64,000 nt of DNA from Guyanagaster necrorhizus (GCF_019112545.1 NW_025064921.1:124001-188000), one strand, 5' to 3'. Shown: positions 32,669 through 45,476, counted from the first letter of the stretch. Numbers and translations are program-made. Notes: generated by a model not told the origin, from the sequence alone.

Positions 32669-35375
32669 AAGCAAGCTGGTAAACTTGGCACCATCAGTCT
32701 GGATGGCATCATCTCAATACTTGTTCATCACCTTGGCTGTCTGCAGCACAGCATCAAAGCTTACTTGAAGCCAACCACAAGCCAGAAGCCACTACTCTAA
32801 CCTATGGAGATTTCTCATTTGGCAACCATTTGCCAGACAACTGCTGCCAGATGAGGCCAAAAGCAGTGGAAAGGCTCCAGAGGCCCTGGCAGTTCCCACT
32901 GAAGATGACCCCAAGGCACTTGCCCAGAGCTGGACTGTCAAGGATGGGCACATCATATGAAAAGAAGTACCAAAACCAGGAAGCCCTGTTGCCAACAATG
33001 GTTCTCTCCATTTATTCTCAGGACCCCTGCCAGCATGGACCATTGTGGTAGTATGAGTTGCCAGGCACATAGACTTGATATCATAGACCAGCTGACTCAT
33101 ACTTCCTTTTTTAGTTTGCCACATCTTTTTCTTATCTTTTACCACCATTTCTACTGTTATTCCTTCAATTCTTCTGTATAGGTTTCTATTCCATCCAATC
33201 ATGACACTGCATTGCTTATAGACTGACAAGCATGCATCTGGGGCCTACAGCCTCAAAGGGCTTGTACCTTCAAGATCTTGGCACTGATGTTGAGGTGGCT
33301 CACCTCCCTGACAACAGAGCTGTTCCAGGCATTGGAAGGAGGATTAGTATAGGTCATATAGAGGTCTGATGCATATACCAGCTCGTTTTTATTACTTTTC
33401 TATTTGTTAAATTCCTCTCCAGTTCAATTCAACACAACACCCCTCTCTACTCTGTCTGATGCAAAGACTGCAGCTGACAGCAGACAACACCTCCTCAGAA
33501 CATGCTGGGAATCAAGATACAACAGCTTGGACCACTGCTTGTATGCTGAGCAGGGGCAGTGTACTCTCCTTATGCCATTGAAGAGGATCTGAGCATGTGC
33601 AAGGTGAAAATGGATACAGCAGAGCATTATCCACTGACCACACTCACACCAACACACACACAAAACTCTTAGTTCATGGGGGGATTATAATGCAATAAAA
33701 GTAGCAATCAACAAATATAATTGTCTTCTTCAATGAGATCACAGTGTGTGAATGGTAATAGCGCACTTACAACAGTCTGAGGTCTCTCTAAGTCTCAAAG
33801 CTTTTTGTTTTATCAAAACAAGAGGTGGCAACTGGTGTTGCTGGACCTCAAGGCAAAGGGTACTGCAGCTCAATACAATACATCGAAACACTCCTTCAAA
33901 ACTCTCAAAATCGTCCCAAGCACAGCTCAGATAAACTCAAATCCCTAACACACACAATACACAACTCAAAGCTTCATGCTTTAAGCAAAAACCAATCACA
34001 AACATGTCCACAAGTGACAAAAAGCACAGATCTCTGTTCACAAGTTTCCAAACCAATCATAGACCCACAGGATTCAAACCTATGTGATCCAGAGACACAA
34101 AAACACAATAAGACCCCATCCGACAGACCAAAAGGTTTGAACCTCTGCCATCTGTAGCGCCATGCATCACAAATACCTCAAAAACTCAAGATGATGCTCT
34201 TCAGACACCGCTCTCTTATTCTCAGATTAGAGTGCAATCCAAAACATCTTATCAAACTGGGCTCAAGTCCTTTGTGAGCTTTGATGCCTTGCTTAGTTCT
34301 CACAGTGCTCTTAATGATATCCAATAATCAGTTTATTCTCTTGCCTGAAGTTACTAACACAAACCCAGAGCTAGAGTGCAAGGCTTTCTGTGCCCAATAC
34401 ACTGCAACTGTGAAGGTTGGAAACTTCCTCTCTACTCATACAATACTGTATTTAAATACTCTACTATGATACTTACTAATACAATCCTACTATAGTATCT
34501 TCAAAGCATGGGACTCTATGCCAGATCCCACAGGTATTATTCACATGCATATTGCAGTCACCATGCTTATTCTCTTCCAGGTGAGGACTGTGCCTGCTGT
34601 TCCTTCACTAGCTGACATCAGCTAGCTGGCCTCACCAGGTCTGCTCACTTTCTTATTTCTCCAGTGACATCTCTGACAGTGATAAACTGTCCCAGACCCC
34701 CAGGGTTATCTCTCATGCCAGGAGTCAGCCACAATGGCTATGTTCTGCTTCCCTGTGTCCAGTCAGTCATTCCATCTGACTCACCAAAGGTGCCACTTCT
34801 TGGTATGATGCAGAGTCCCTCACTGTGTTATGCATGCTAAAGCACTGTAAGTATGTGTGTGAGTCTCTGAGCAGTACATGTGCTATTCATCTCTGAGAGT
34901 AGTATTCCTCTACCTATCCCCTTGTTGCCATCATTGCATCTCTCCATTCAGCACCCAGTTATTCAGATACCTTTCTTTGGGTCCCAGATCTCTGTTCTAA
35001 AGCATGTTCCATCAGTGCATCATTGATCAATGTGATCAGGATTGCTGATCATATTTTGATCATATTCTTTTCATTTTTAGCATGCCCTCTTGTAATGGTA
35101 TTGACATGTCTAGGGCCAAGTGCTGGGACCTCACATGCAGCCTAACCCCTCTGGTATTAGTCTGTTACTAGATCATGCACTCTGCTTATTGTTACTTCAG
35201 TTTAGGATTATGATGGCTAGGTTTCTGTGCACTCTAGTCCTATTTTCTGTTACATGCTTACTGGACTGGAATGCAGTCTATGTATTCGCAATTTTTGCAA
35301 TTTTACATGCCTGAACATGGAGAGGGCATGTCATCATGAACTACAGGAGACATCCACAGATAGCCCAAAGTGAAC
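32669..35375. repeat. Unidentified 2.7-kb block inside element A
   Basis: By alignment to element B, the middle of Gag through most of integrase should lie here, but none of those motifs is found in any frame. The sequence is AT-rich with short open frames only. Most of it is CpG-free, but about 33,740-34,210 keeps several CpGs. It may be an insertion with loss of pol, or the cargo of a non-autonomous derivative. Confidence 0.45.
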
Positions 35376-35379
35376 AAAA

Positions 35380-35927
35380 ACACATGATGACACTGGCATC
35401 TACAGATTTTGCTATTACCATGGCCAAAATCCACAAAGAAATGAAGACTGTCTTGGAAAAGACTGCCTCAACAATAAAGAAACAGTATGACAAACACTGA
35501 AGGCCAGCCCATGAATATTCAACCAATGACAAAGTTTGGTTGGATACAACAAATCTATATCTTCTGAGACCAAAGCAGAAGTTAGCAGACAAATGGACAG
35601 GACCATTCATGATCATCACCAAAGTCAGCAACTTAGAGAGTTCATAATATCTTCAATGAGATGTTATTAACACCATACATTGCACCAGCCTTTCCAAACC
35701 AAGAATGCCCACCACCACTACCTCCAGACCTCATCAACAATGAAGAACACTATGACATTGAGAAAGTGCTAAACCACAAACTATGCAAGGTCAAAGCACA
35801 TAGCAGAGGCATGAAAACAACTATTGACTATTTAGTCAGCTGGAAAGGATATGGCCCAGAATCAAACCAATGGGTCAACAAAAAATATATGGATATAGAG
35901 GAAGCAATACATGACTATGAACAATGA
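35380..35927 (+). pseudogene. Element A integrase C-terminus and chromodomain remnant
   Basis: The translation follows element B closely: FAITMAKIHKEMKT, NDKVWLDTTNLYLLRPKQK, KWTGPFMIITKV. The frame then shifts at about 35,636, and PYIAPAFPNQE follows. A complete chromodomain-like IDYLVSWKGYGPESNQWV leads to a stop at about 35,925. Codons that carry CG in element B appear as TG or CA here. Confidence 0.85.
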
Positions 35928-36312
35928 AATAACAGGCTCAACATGAGCAACAACCACCTAAATTTCATAAACCAATATAACAATCAGCAGAGGACATGTT
36001 CAACCTTATACCCTGCTGAGTCACAATATCTATGATCCAGCAGATCAGCCACCTGCAGATCATCATATGGGACATACAATGAAGAGCAATATCCAGAATA
36101 TTTTCTGACTAGCAAGCCAAAAATGAGTGGCAATGACAAGTATACAAACAAAGTATGGTGCCTATTACCACTCTATATGCAACTCACACATGGATGAGAG
36201 GATACTCTGATAGATCCCCACCTTACACCAGAAAAGACTGTGGATACTCCATATGGACTGGAGGACTTAACCCTAAATTAGCCATCAGGATGATGGTCTT
36301 AAGGAGGAGTAA

Positions 36313-36834
36313 TGTTATGATTTTTTCTATTTTTCTTTCCTTTCTCCTTGATTTATTCAGGATTAACTCCTATTTCTGCTTAGTCAGAGTGTCTAAATCT
36401 GGTGCTTAGGATTGTGGAAACAAGCATTGCCCTAATCCTGGTTGCTGCTGTGAAGTCATGCAACAGCACAATAACAGAGAAGTCTCTCTTATCTTTGCAC
36501 AGCAGTAACAGCAGTAACAGCACAACAGCAGGACAATACTTTTTGAAGGTATCTAGATGATGCTGAACAAATGCTACACAGCACCAGCAAAGACAATTAG
36601 ATAGTTATATTTATAGAATGATAAGGAATTAGTATTTAAGTAGCATAGCTCTTGCTGTAGTAACTCTAGCTTCAAGCTAAAGTTTATTCTTCACCATCTA
36701 CTCTCAAGCAACTTGCAACTGCCTTGATCACACAACTCTGATAGTGCATCAGTGAACTCTAACAGCATAACCTGAGGTGCAAGGTTCTGTTAGTTTATCA
36801 CATGCTATTGGTCACATGGAATTTGAGCTTAACA
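36313..36834 (+). repeat. 3' LTR of element A
   Basis: 522 bp, starting TGTTATG and ending GCTTAACA, next to the TGACT duplication. I find no CG dinucleotide in it. The stretch between about positions 150 and 480 of the repeat is nearly identical to the 5' LTR. Confidence 0.9.
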
Positions 36835-36839
36835 TGACT

Positions 36840-37592
36840 AGCCTATCACTGCTATTGCACTATCAGTCATGTTTTGCAGCTACTTTGCTCTCTAGCTTCA
36901 ATTGCCTTCAATTGATGGATAGCAATAAATGGTTCTTAGAAGCTTGATTTATGGATGCTGAAAGTGTCATCTTCTAATGTGATTTATTCATCAAACCTTT
37001 ATAGTTTCATGTGACCATCTGAAGTTAGAATTTGAAATATTTTAGAACTTAAAACTGGTAAGGATGAGACTTATATTCAGAAGTGTCATAAATTTCAATC
37101 TTTTTCCTTTCTCCTCATCTTTAAATTTCTGCACATATTTCCTTCTCTAAATTGTTGCTCTTCAGCTATTTTAGTTTTCTTCTCATGTCTTTACTACATG
37201 AATGTCAACAATACTCCTATTGTAAAAAGTATTTTCATATGAATAGCATAAGAAACTACAAAAAGACCTGTGAAGAGTGGATCCAGTATGATGTTATGGA
37301 TTTGCATTTTGATTCTGAACTAAGTGAGAGTCAGACAGCTGGTGTGGAGCATGGCATATTCTTTATTCTACATAATATAGCTCAACACTGATGATTTATT
37401 GGCATCAAGGACCTACTGATTCTCCAACCCTCCTATTTGATAATCAAATATCATCAGGCATAAGTCTTAATTCATAATTCAATGGTAACATTGAATTCAG
37501 ATCAGCTAAAGTCACTCTTTAATATTCTGCTATTAGATCTGCATCTTGACAGTCAGAGAGACTCTTTATCATCACTTTCATTTAAACCAGTC
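36840..37592. other. CpG-free spacer between elements A and C
   Basis: AT-rich decayed sequence. A 79-codon frame at 37152-37391 has no recognisable domain. Nothing supportable is seen. Confidence 0.4.
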
Positions 37593-38050
37593 TGTTAAGC
37601 TCAAGTCACATGTGACAAGAACATGTGATAAACTGATGCTGTATTGAGTTCATACAGTTATACCAGAGTCCACTATCTGCATTTATAGAGTCATGTGATT
37701 CAAGGCCAAATGACAGTCAGCTCAAGATGAAGTGGTGAAGAATAAACTTTAGCTCAAAGCTGGGGATATACAGCAAGAGCTACACTACTTATATACTGTC
37801 TGTCTGTGAGATAAATATATACCTACTAATTGTGTGTTTCTAAGCTATGGTGCTTATTGTTCTTAAGCATTGCAACTACCTACAAAAGAGTATTGTTCAT
37901 CATCAAGAGACTCATTGCTGTCAGAGGACAATGGCTGACTCTGCCTATTATAGTGACTAAGCATGTCCCACAATCCTAAGCACTGGTGCTAAGTGCTCTG
38001 ACTAAGCAAAATAGGGGTTAATCAAGAAAAAAAAAGAAAAAATTGTAACA
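37593..38050 (-). repeat. LTR of element C
   Basis: Aligns over its length with the solo LTR at 3.8 kb and with the reverse complement of the element B LTR. Landmarks are AAACTTTAGCTCAAAGCTGGGG, split here as AAACTTTAGCTC plus AAAGCTGGGG, and TGACTAAGCAAAATAGGGG near its right end. Confidence 0.8.
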
Positions 38051-40950
38051 TTATCTCCTCTTTAAGACCATCATCCTGATGAATCAATTTAGAGAGAGTT
38101 CATAGTCATGTATGGCATCTGCAGCATTCATATGTCATTCATTGACCCACTGGTTAGATTCAGGACTATAGCCCTTTCAACTAACCAAATAATTGACTGT
38201 TGTCCACCATCCACCACCATAGGTGTGAACTTTCCAGAGACAATAATGGAAGACTTAGTTGACTTCATAATATTCTTCATCATCAACTAGCATCAGTTTA
38301 GGTGTGGGGAGTCATTCTTGATTAGAAAAGGCAGAAGCAACATATAGCATGAGAAGGGTTTCATTAAAGACATTGTGGATGTGCCAACCAACAGGGAGGC
38401 AGAGTTTATAAGCTGATAGGCTGACTTTAGCAATGATTGTGAATGGATCTGTCTGCTTGTCAGCTAACTTCTGTTTGAGGCATGGGAGATGGAGGTTGGA
38501 TATATTGAGCCAGACCTTGTTGTTGATGGAGTATTGATGCATGGGGCAGTGATGTTTATCATATTGTGCCTTCATAGATGCAGTGGTTTTTTTGAGAGCA
38601 ATGTGAGTTTTGTCATAGATTTTGGCTATGGTCATAGCAAAATCTGAGGAGGCAGGCATCATGGTGGACTGTCATTCTGTGTACATGATGTTAGGGTGTC
38701 AGCCATAATTAATAAAGAAGGGTGTTCTTCCTGTAGCAGAGTGTATATAGTTGCTATGCTAGAATATGTCCAACATGAGCTATTTGATCCAGTTGTCTTG
38801 TTGATAGTTGATAAATATATAGAGATATTTTTCTATCTCCTGGTTCATCCACTCTATCTGGCCATCAGTCTGAGGGTGGTATGCTATGGAGATGTTGCTG
38901 TGGATGTTTAGGAGTCAGTATAGGTCATCAAGGAACTTTGACACAAATTGGGAATCTTGGTCAAAGATAACAACTTGCAGTATATTATATTTTGCATAGA
39001 CTTTGTTGTGAAGAATCTTTGCCCATCCCTCCAATGATAATTCTGTCAAGCATGCAATCAGGATAATAGCTTTTGAGAATTGATTGATGATAACAATGAT
39101 TGCATCATAGCCATTGCAATCCAGGAGACTGGTAATCATATCAACAGAGATATGGGTCCAAGATGCTTGTGAGACCTCATTCAGGTGGAGTGGCACCATG
39201 CATGGTTGGATCAATGCCTTTATTTGCTGGCATATTTCACATTCCTTTATATACTTCTCCATGTCCTGTCTCATATTCAGCCACCAATATTCTCATAAAA
39301 TGAGCTCTTTGGTTTTAGCAATATCTGAGTGTCCAGCTGTCATATAATCATGACATGTGACAATGATTTCTCTGCAAAGTTAGTGGTCATGTAGGATGTA
39401 GATCTGTCTATCATACCAGATTAGTCCACCCTCCTTTGTCATTCCTCACTTGTGGTTGAGTGATGATGCAATCCATTGATCCCATTGACCCATATTGCAT
39501 ATTTTGCTCTTAATCTGCTCATGGATGTCCTCCTCTGTCAGCATTATCATTGCCTAAAAATGCTCCAGTTTGAGAAGTACTATCTCATCATTTTCTTCTC
39601 CCTCTTGGTCATGATCTGCCTGCTGACTCAAGAGATCTGCTTTCTTGTTTACTGCTTCTGCTTTATGATAAAGAATGTAATTGTACTTGGAGAGTTTCAT
39701 GACTCAATGTGCCTGCTGTTGATTGAGTTTCTGTGAAAGTCAGAAATAACAGAGGTTTTGATGATCAGTCCAGATTTTGAATGTCTGGACCACCCTGATC
39801 AGATAATGATGCCATTCCACCAGGGCCAGTATGATGGCTAGAAGCTTCTTGTTATATATCTCATAATTTTGTTTGGTAACAGTCAGTGTCTTTGAGAGGA
39901 AGGCCACTGATTGCTATCTTTCATCCTGTTTTTGAGAGAGTATGGTGACAATTGTTCTCTTACTTGAATCCACTTTCACTCTGAATCTCCTGTCTTGTGT
40001 TGGTATTGCCAGGGTGATGTCCTCCACTAGTCATCTTTTGAGATCCTCAAATACAGCCTGTTGGGAGGGTCTCCAAACACATGGGGCATTCCCTGTGAGT
40101 TGAGTCATCAGTTGAACAATCTTGCTATAGTCCTGAATGAACCACCAGTAGAAGTTGGTGAATTCTAAAAATGACTGCAGCTCCTTCTTTTTTGTCCATG
40201 TTGGCTATTTTATTACCCTGACTACCTTTACTAGATCCATGCATATGCTCCCTTCACTGATGATAACTCTGAGGTATTCTGTTTCCAATACCTTGAACTT
40301 GCACTTTTCAGCCTTGAAGAACAATTTGTGCTTCCTTATAAGATTAAGAACTTGTCAAACCAGTCTTCAGTGCTTGTCTCAGTCCTTAAACATGATGAGA
40401 ATATTATCCAAGTAAATATTCACCTTTTCTGTGGCAATAAGATCTTTGAAGATATTGTTTATCATCCACTGGAAGGTGGCCAGAGAGTTGGTTAAACCAA
40501 AGAACATGACTGTCAGTTCAAAGAGTCTGCAGTTGGTCTGAAAAGCTGCCTTCCATTTATCACCCTCTTTGATCCATATGTTGTTGTATCTCCATCTCAT
40601 GTCCAACTTGGAGTAGTATTGAGCATCTTGCAGCTTGTCCATTAATTTTGAGATAAGGCAAGTGGGTACTCATTCTTGATCATCATTTTGTTCAGTTTGT
40701 GGTAATCTTGAACTGGTCAAAGCTTTCTGTCCTTCTTTTTGACAAAGAAAAATAGAAATGCCATTAGTGACTTGGATGGTCAAATTCACCTGCTGGACAA
40801 ATTCTCTTTGAGGAATTTGTCAAGTTTCTGCTGTTCCAGGCCACTGATGGGATGTCCAGCCTAAAGGATATCATGATTTTAGATACTTGCTGTCCTTTTT
40901 TTTCTAGCTGTGAATAGCTTAGGCATCTAGCCACAGCAAGCCTTGTATAT
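37593..40950 (-). mobile_element. Truncated, decayed Ty3/Gypsy element C in reverse orientation
   Basis: A 458-bp LTR (37593-38050, TGTTAAGC...TTGTAACA) is followed leftwards-to-right by the 3' end of a Gypsy element read on the minus strand. There is a purine tract, then a chromodomain relic (NYLVS*KGYSPESNQWVN, 38,070-38,310). Integrase comes next (38,312-39,300, e.g. THISVDMITSLLDCNGYDA), then RNase H (39,700-40,000) and RT (to about 40,760, e.g. FFGLTNSLATFQW and NIYLDNILIM). Homology fades near 40,950, before the protease, and no second LTR is seen. RT has YLDN in place of YLDD, the G-to-A type of decay. Stops and frameshifts are numerous. Confidence 0.88.
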
Positions 40951-43700
40951 GCATCACAGTAGGCTCTGCAGACTGCATTAGGGTACTGCATGTATACTGA
41001 AAATGACATATATCCTATATGATCAGGTATCATTATGCCTGGCTATGCCTATAATACATAGCTATTAGAGAGAAAGCTTGTGTGCCATGAAAAGTTTATG
41101 ATGAAAGTATATGCATTGAACTTATAACAGTTAGTTTACTGAAAGCCCACTTAAGGACTGAAGTCAAAAATTATTATTAAAGCCTGTAAATTCAGAGCAT
41201 CACATCAGTTAAATCTTAAAGACAAGCATAAGGACTCACCATAATATCATTTTATAATATGTTGGACACTCTCTACTGGTGATATTGAAGCCACATATAA
41301 TACACCTAATAATATAATATGGTTTGAGTCTCTCCTGATATAGAACAGGGTAAGTAGCATATACTCCAGTAGTCAGAGAGGCTATATAAAAACAACTCCC
41401 ATTATTTTAATCCATCTGAGTTAGAAATCTTGATGATAGTTTATTTTCATGTAGTGAAACTCCATATCTTGGACCGATGTGATTTAAGAGTCCATTTAAG
41501 CTTGAAGACAATAAGAAAAATTGCATGACTACTGTTTGATAATAAATTATGAGCTCTAAATCTCTTTTCCTTGTTTTTTTTTTCTGAATAACTGAGAAAT
41601 AAGAATATAACTATTGCCTTCTGCATCTAGCTTCCATTCTTACACTCTTCTTCAGACTTATAATGCCATGAAACATCTTTTTCATATATTCTATGCAAGA
41701 AAGTACACTCATAACAAAATAAATAGTTTAAGATAAACAATTACATCTCTTGTTATTTCATTATTCACTTATTTTTTCTTTCATTTTGCAAACATTCTTT
41801 GCCACAGTCTCAGTGCTGCCAATCTGTATATGCTGAAAGTCTCTTGCTCTTAAGTATATCAAAAGTATTTCTTTATGTATGAGATCTTACACACTCTGGT
41901 GGAGAGGCTCTTGTTACTGCTACTGAATATGTCAAGTCTGTATTTCTCAGTTTAGTCTGATTATTGCTCTTGTTCACAAACTTTGCAGCTGGTTGATTTT
42001 TATCATCATTTCAATAGAGGAGAGAGTAGTATGGTATTCATATAAACTTCTATCTCACTTTCTAGCAGGTTTAGAGAATATTTCAGCACATGGCTGCAGA
42101 CAATTCATCTGTCAACATCATCTTTTACTGTCTATATTAGAGAAAATCCAGAGATCTGTCACAATGGTTCTGAGAAATCCTTGGCTTCCAAATGTCATGA
42201 TAATACAGTTGCCATATGGTAAAGAACCTTGCATATATGATATGTTAACTCTAATGTACAGCCTGTTTAAATATTTCATTATTGGTCAAGAATCAGCAAT
42301 CAATTTCCATTGTCTAAGTGGAAGAAGATGCTTTCTAGGTGAAATACTGTAATCACAGATAAATATACTAATAATAGGCACACAAAGATATTATATCCTG
42401 CTTAAACTGCTGCTCTGATACCCTCCAATTTCAATTTCATCACTATATATAGCTGCTAAGGCTAAGTCCTCTTCCAAGTTGTAGATCAAGATATCCCAGC
42501 CCACACCACTCTGTCTGTGATTCTGTTCACTTGACTGAGTTCTGAATTGCAGTTATAACATCATCCTACTTTCACTCCAGAAGTCATCTGGGTGCATATG
42601 TCTGCTGCAACATGATCAACTAGGATTATTGGTATAATTATCTAAAAGAGACCTTTAGTCATAACAAAAAATGAAGACAAAACAGATGAGATATACTCTT
42701 ATTGAAATTACCACCCCTTTTATTCTATTTCCAGCTATCTCATTATAAATTTTGGATAGTACAAACAATCAGACTGAGGACAACATATTTTGATCAGCCT
42801 CAAACAATTCAGCAATATCATATCTAAGTATTGATAAGTGAGAGTTCTACAAAAAGGATGATGTTCAGAATTGCACTGATCTCTATAATAAATAAGACCA
42901 CAGTGCTAGGACTGGACTTCAATGTCATCTAATTACTTCTGTTATTTATGATGAAAAGTGAGATATTATCAGTCTATGAATCCAACACCTATCAGAAAAT
43001 ACAGAAGCAAGATGATAAAGACAAAAATATGACCTTCAGTCATTCAGGGATTTTTCTCTCAAAGCTAATCAGAGAGATCATAGAGATGCATGTCAAAAGA
43101 GGTGAAAAGAAAAGACTATAGCCCATGATATGACAGGAACTACACCAGTGTAAATTCTTTTAAGGACAATTAGTGGTCCATCCCAGCAGATAATTTCACT
43201 TCTCTCACTATGTGTAAATGCACTTATTATCACTCTATTGAATTGCAGATCTAGACCAAGCAAAGGGTCTTTGATCTGGCTATCAGTTAACTCTGGTATA
43301 GCTGTCCCATCATATGTTTTAGCAATTATAACAGTGACTCTGAAGACAAACAAAGGAGCAGCATTGATCCAGCAGGTCATTATATAGTAGAACACTGAGA
43401 AAGGAGCAGGAGGTCCATATCTTTGATGCTGATGTGAAAATGCCACAGAACTGAAGCATTTTCAGGATGAGACCTTGAGAGTTTTCATTCTGGTGGGCTG
43501 GATGATGGATTTCAGGGAGCTCGCTGCCAAGGACACCAAGGATTGGGTGTTCTGGCACTGATAAGAGAACAAACACCTGATGTATAGTAGTGGGAAGACC
43601 AGAGCATGCCAGGTAGGTAAATCAAATTTTTTCAGCTTTTTTGATTTTTGACAAAAGCAAAACGTCTCAGCCTTCAGGTTCCTGATATGTGAACACTGAG
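40951..43700. other. CpG-free AT-rich block without recognisable genes
   Basis: No LTR, TIR or domain is recognised. A 119-codon frame (41993-42352 +) and a 117-codon frame (43093-43446 -) exist. The latter looks protein-like (IAKTYDGTAIPELTDSQIKD) but has no family I know and is surrounded by stops. Normal CpG content returns at about 43,650-43,750. Confidence 0.4.
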
Positions 43701-43934
43701 AGTGATGAAATACATCCTCAGAAAATGTATCGACTTATGCTCATCATACCTTGACATGCCTATATGTCAGTTGTAATGTTGTTTTGATTGTGTTTACGGA
43801 TAACAGCACAGAAATACACTGACAACAAGCTGCAGATCAATTGTACTGCAACTACTTATAGGGAAAATGCACATAAGGCTATTCAGGCATGAGCAGAGTT
43901 TGCATGGATTGTACCACACGACTCACCTTTGCAA

Positions 43935-44340
43935 TCAAGCACCCTGAGAACAGAAAATTGACGAGAGCTGGTCGTTGTATCCAGCAAACCAGTCAACGCT
44001 AGCGTCACCACTACTGAACAATGTCTCGAAGCAATCATCGTCGGCAAAGTAGTAGCATAATCCACAGCTTCCGGAGTTCGTCTGGTTGTAACTATGCCCA
44101 AGATCAATGAGCGACAAAGAGAAGTGTCTCGGATGTCACTTACGAGCTCACAACGTTATCGTTGAATCCGGACTATCCATCACTGGCGGTACTGTTGAGA
44201 CACTTGCCGATAGGGACGTCGTACTTCCAATCACAATTATCGTAGTAAGCATTAATGCAAAGTTGGATGTCAACAGCCGAGGCGATGGAGGCAAAGACGG
44301 TGAAAGAGAGAGCGGCAAATTTGGTAACGAGTTTAACCAT
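43935..44340 (-). pseudogene. Small secreted protein-like gene, copy 1, nonsense codon in exon 1
   Basis: Exon 1 44340-44144, a 52-nt GT-AG intron and exon 2 44091-43935 give 118 codons including the terminator. The product starts with a signal-peptide-like MVKLVTKFAALSFTVFASIASA. A Cys- and Tyr-rich mature part follows (CINAYYDNCD, DVPIGKCL, SCGLCYYFADDDCF) and ends IFCSQGA. A TAG at 44175-44173 replaces the Trp found in the two arm copies (DG*SGF versus DGWSGF). Such proteins are usually secreted; the function is unknown to me. The copy retains the correct signal-to-mature frame that the arm copies have lost. Its 3' flank to about 43,720 is also homologous to the arms. Confidence 0.65.
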
Positions 44341-45476
44341 TTGGATAGACCGATGCTGGGATGATAGAAAGATGTGAAGAAAAGTATGGCTTTTATATAC
44401 GGGACCATGTAGTTTGAGGGTCCTGCAAAGTAATTGGCTGTCAATTACAAATCGAGTACTGAATGATTACACAGACATAAGAGGTGACTTACGCTCAGAG
44501 AGGAGAAATGGAAGTAGAACATATCAACTGCCAGTGTTGGAATACATTCAAGTATTAAATGGCTGAAATGATACCTATGCGAACACCGGCCGGCTCTGGG
44601 GTTTGCACCAATACGCAGAGGGAAATCGTTACATTAAGTTTCTTCCGTTCGTATAAAGCCGCGCAGTCGTATTTATGCTGAATATGACATTTACGAACGG
44701 GCCGTCAAATTGACCATAAATATTACATCGAAATCAGATTAGTAGTGATAGAGAGGTACGTAGCTTGTCAGCTCGAACGAATGAATGCAAGTACATGTGA
44801 TGACAAAAAGTACTTCATGCCTCGGCCCCGCACTCGCACATACGCCGCCGCCGGTAAGACCAGAACCATGGAAGAGCGGAATGAGCTACACGTACGTATT
44901 TATTAAGCATGACTTCTGGAATGGTGCACCAACATTAATCTATCCTTTCGGACGACGTTATGTTGTGACTAAAAGACTCGTACAAGCTAGCTCGAACACG
45001 CACTTGGCAGATGACAGAAGCCGGCCTAGTGACATCTCGAAGAAACACAACATTTTCAGACGTGGACCACGCTTTGAATTATGAAGAATTAATTGGGATT
45101 CAACTTGGTTGTCCAATGAGAAAAGGTGCACCAAGACTAATTTATATCTGTGACAAGACGAACAACTAGATTGAAAATACGCATATTGGATTCAACAAAG
45201 GACATACCTACACATCTGACGATGAGTGACAAAATGAGACAAGTGAAGATGAACCGAAGCAACCGAACCCACATAGCTCTATACTATATTCAAACGAATA
45301 ATAAAGGGTAATATTGTAATTTTCTGCATGGTCCATATACGAAAGATTAATGTCTATGGACGAGGACTAGTACAAAGGAAAGAAGATATTGTTCCGGTGA
45401 ATTGTACATCTGTAACAGAGTCAGGTTAGGGCTTGGAGGTCGTAGTTATACGACAGACAAGCGTATCCCATCCCTC
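44341..45476. other. Intergenic between small secreted protein gene and epoxide hydrolase
   Basis: Normal CpG content, short frames only (longest 99 codons at 44785-45084 +). The left part should hold the promoter of the small secreted protein gene. Nothing else is supportable. Confidence 0.4.

Larger units (their letters stand above)
22233..36834 (+). mobile_element. Decayed Ty3/Gypsy element A (host of element B)
   Basis: Two directly repeated 522-bp LTRs (22233-22754 and 36313-36834) flank this element. The 5-bp target duplication TGACT sits outside them (22228-22232, 36835-36839). The internal part starts with a PBS-like stretch and an eroded ORF1/Gag region (to 24,593). It resumes after element B with about 2.7 kb of sequence lacking recognisable pol. 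It ends with the integrase C-terminus plus chromodomain (35,380-35,927) and a tail to a purine-rich PPT (AAGGAGGAGTAA). CpG is almost completely gone (one in the 5' LTR, none seen in the 3' LTR). Without B the element would be about 6.5 kb. It has no complete pol. Confidence 0.9.

Noticed and set aside
43093..43446. 117-codon minus-strand frame in the CpG-free block
   Set aside because: Looks protein-like locally but has no family I know, lacks exon context, and lies among stops.
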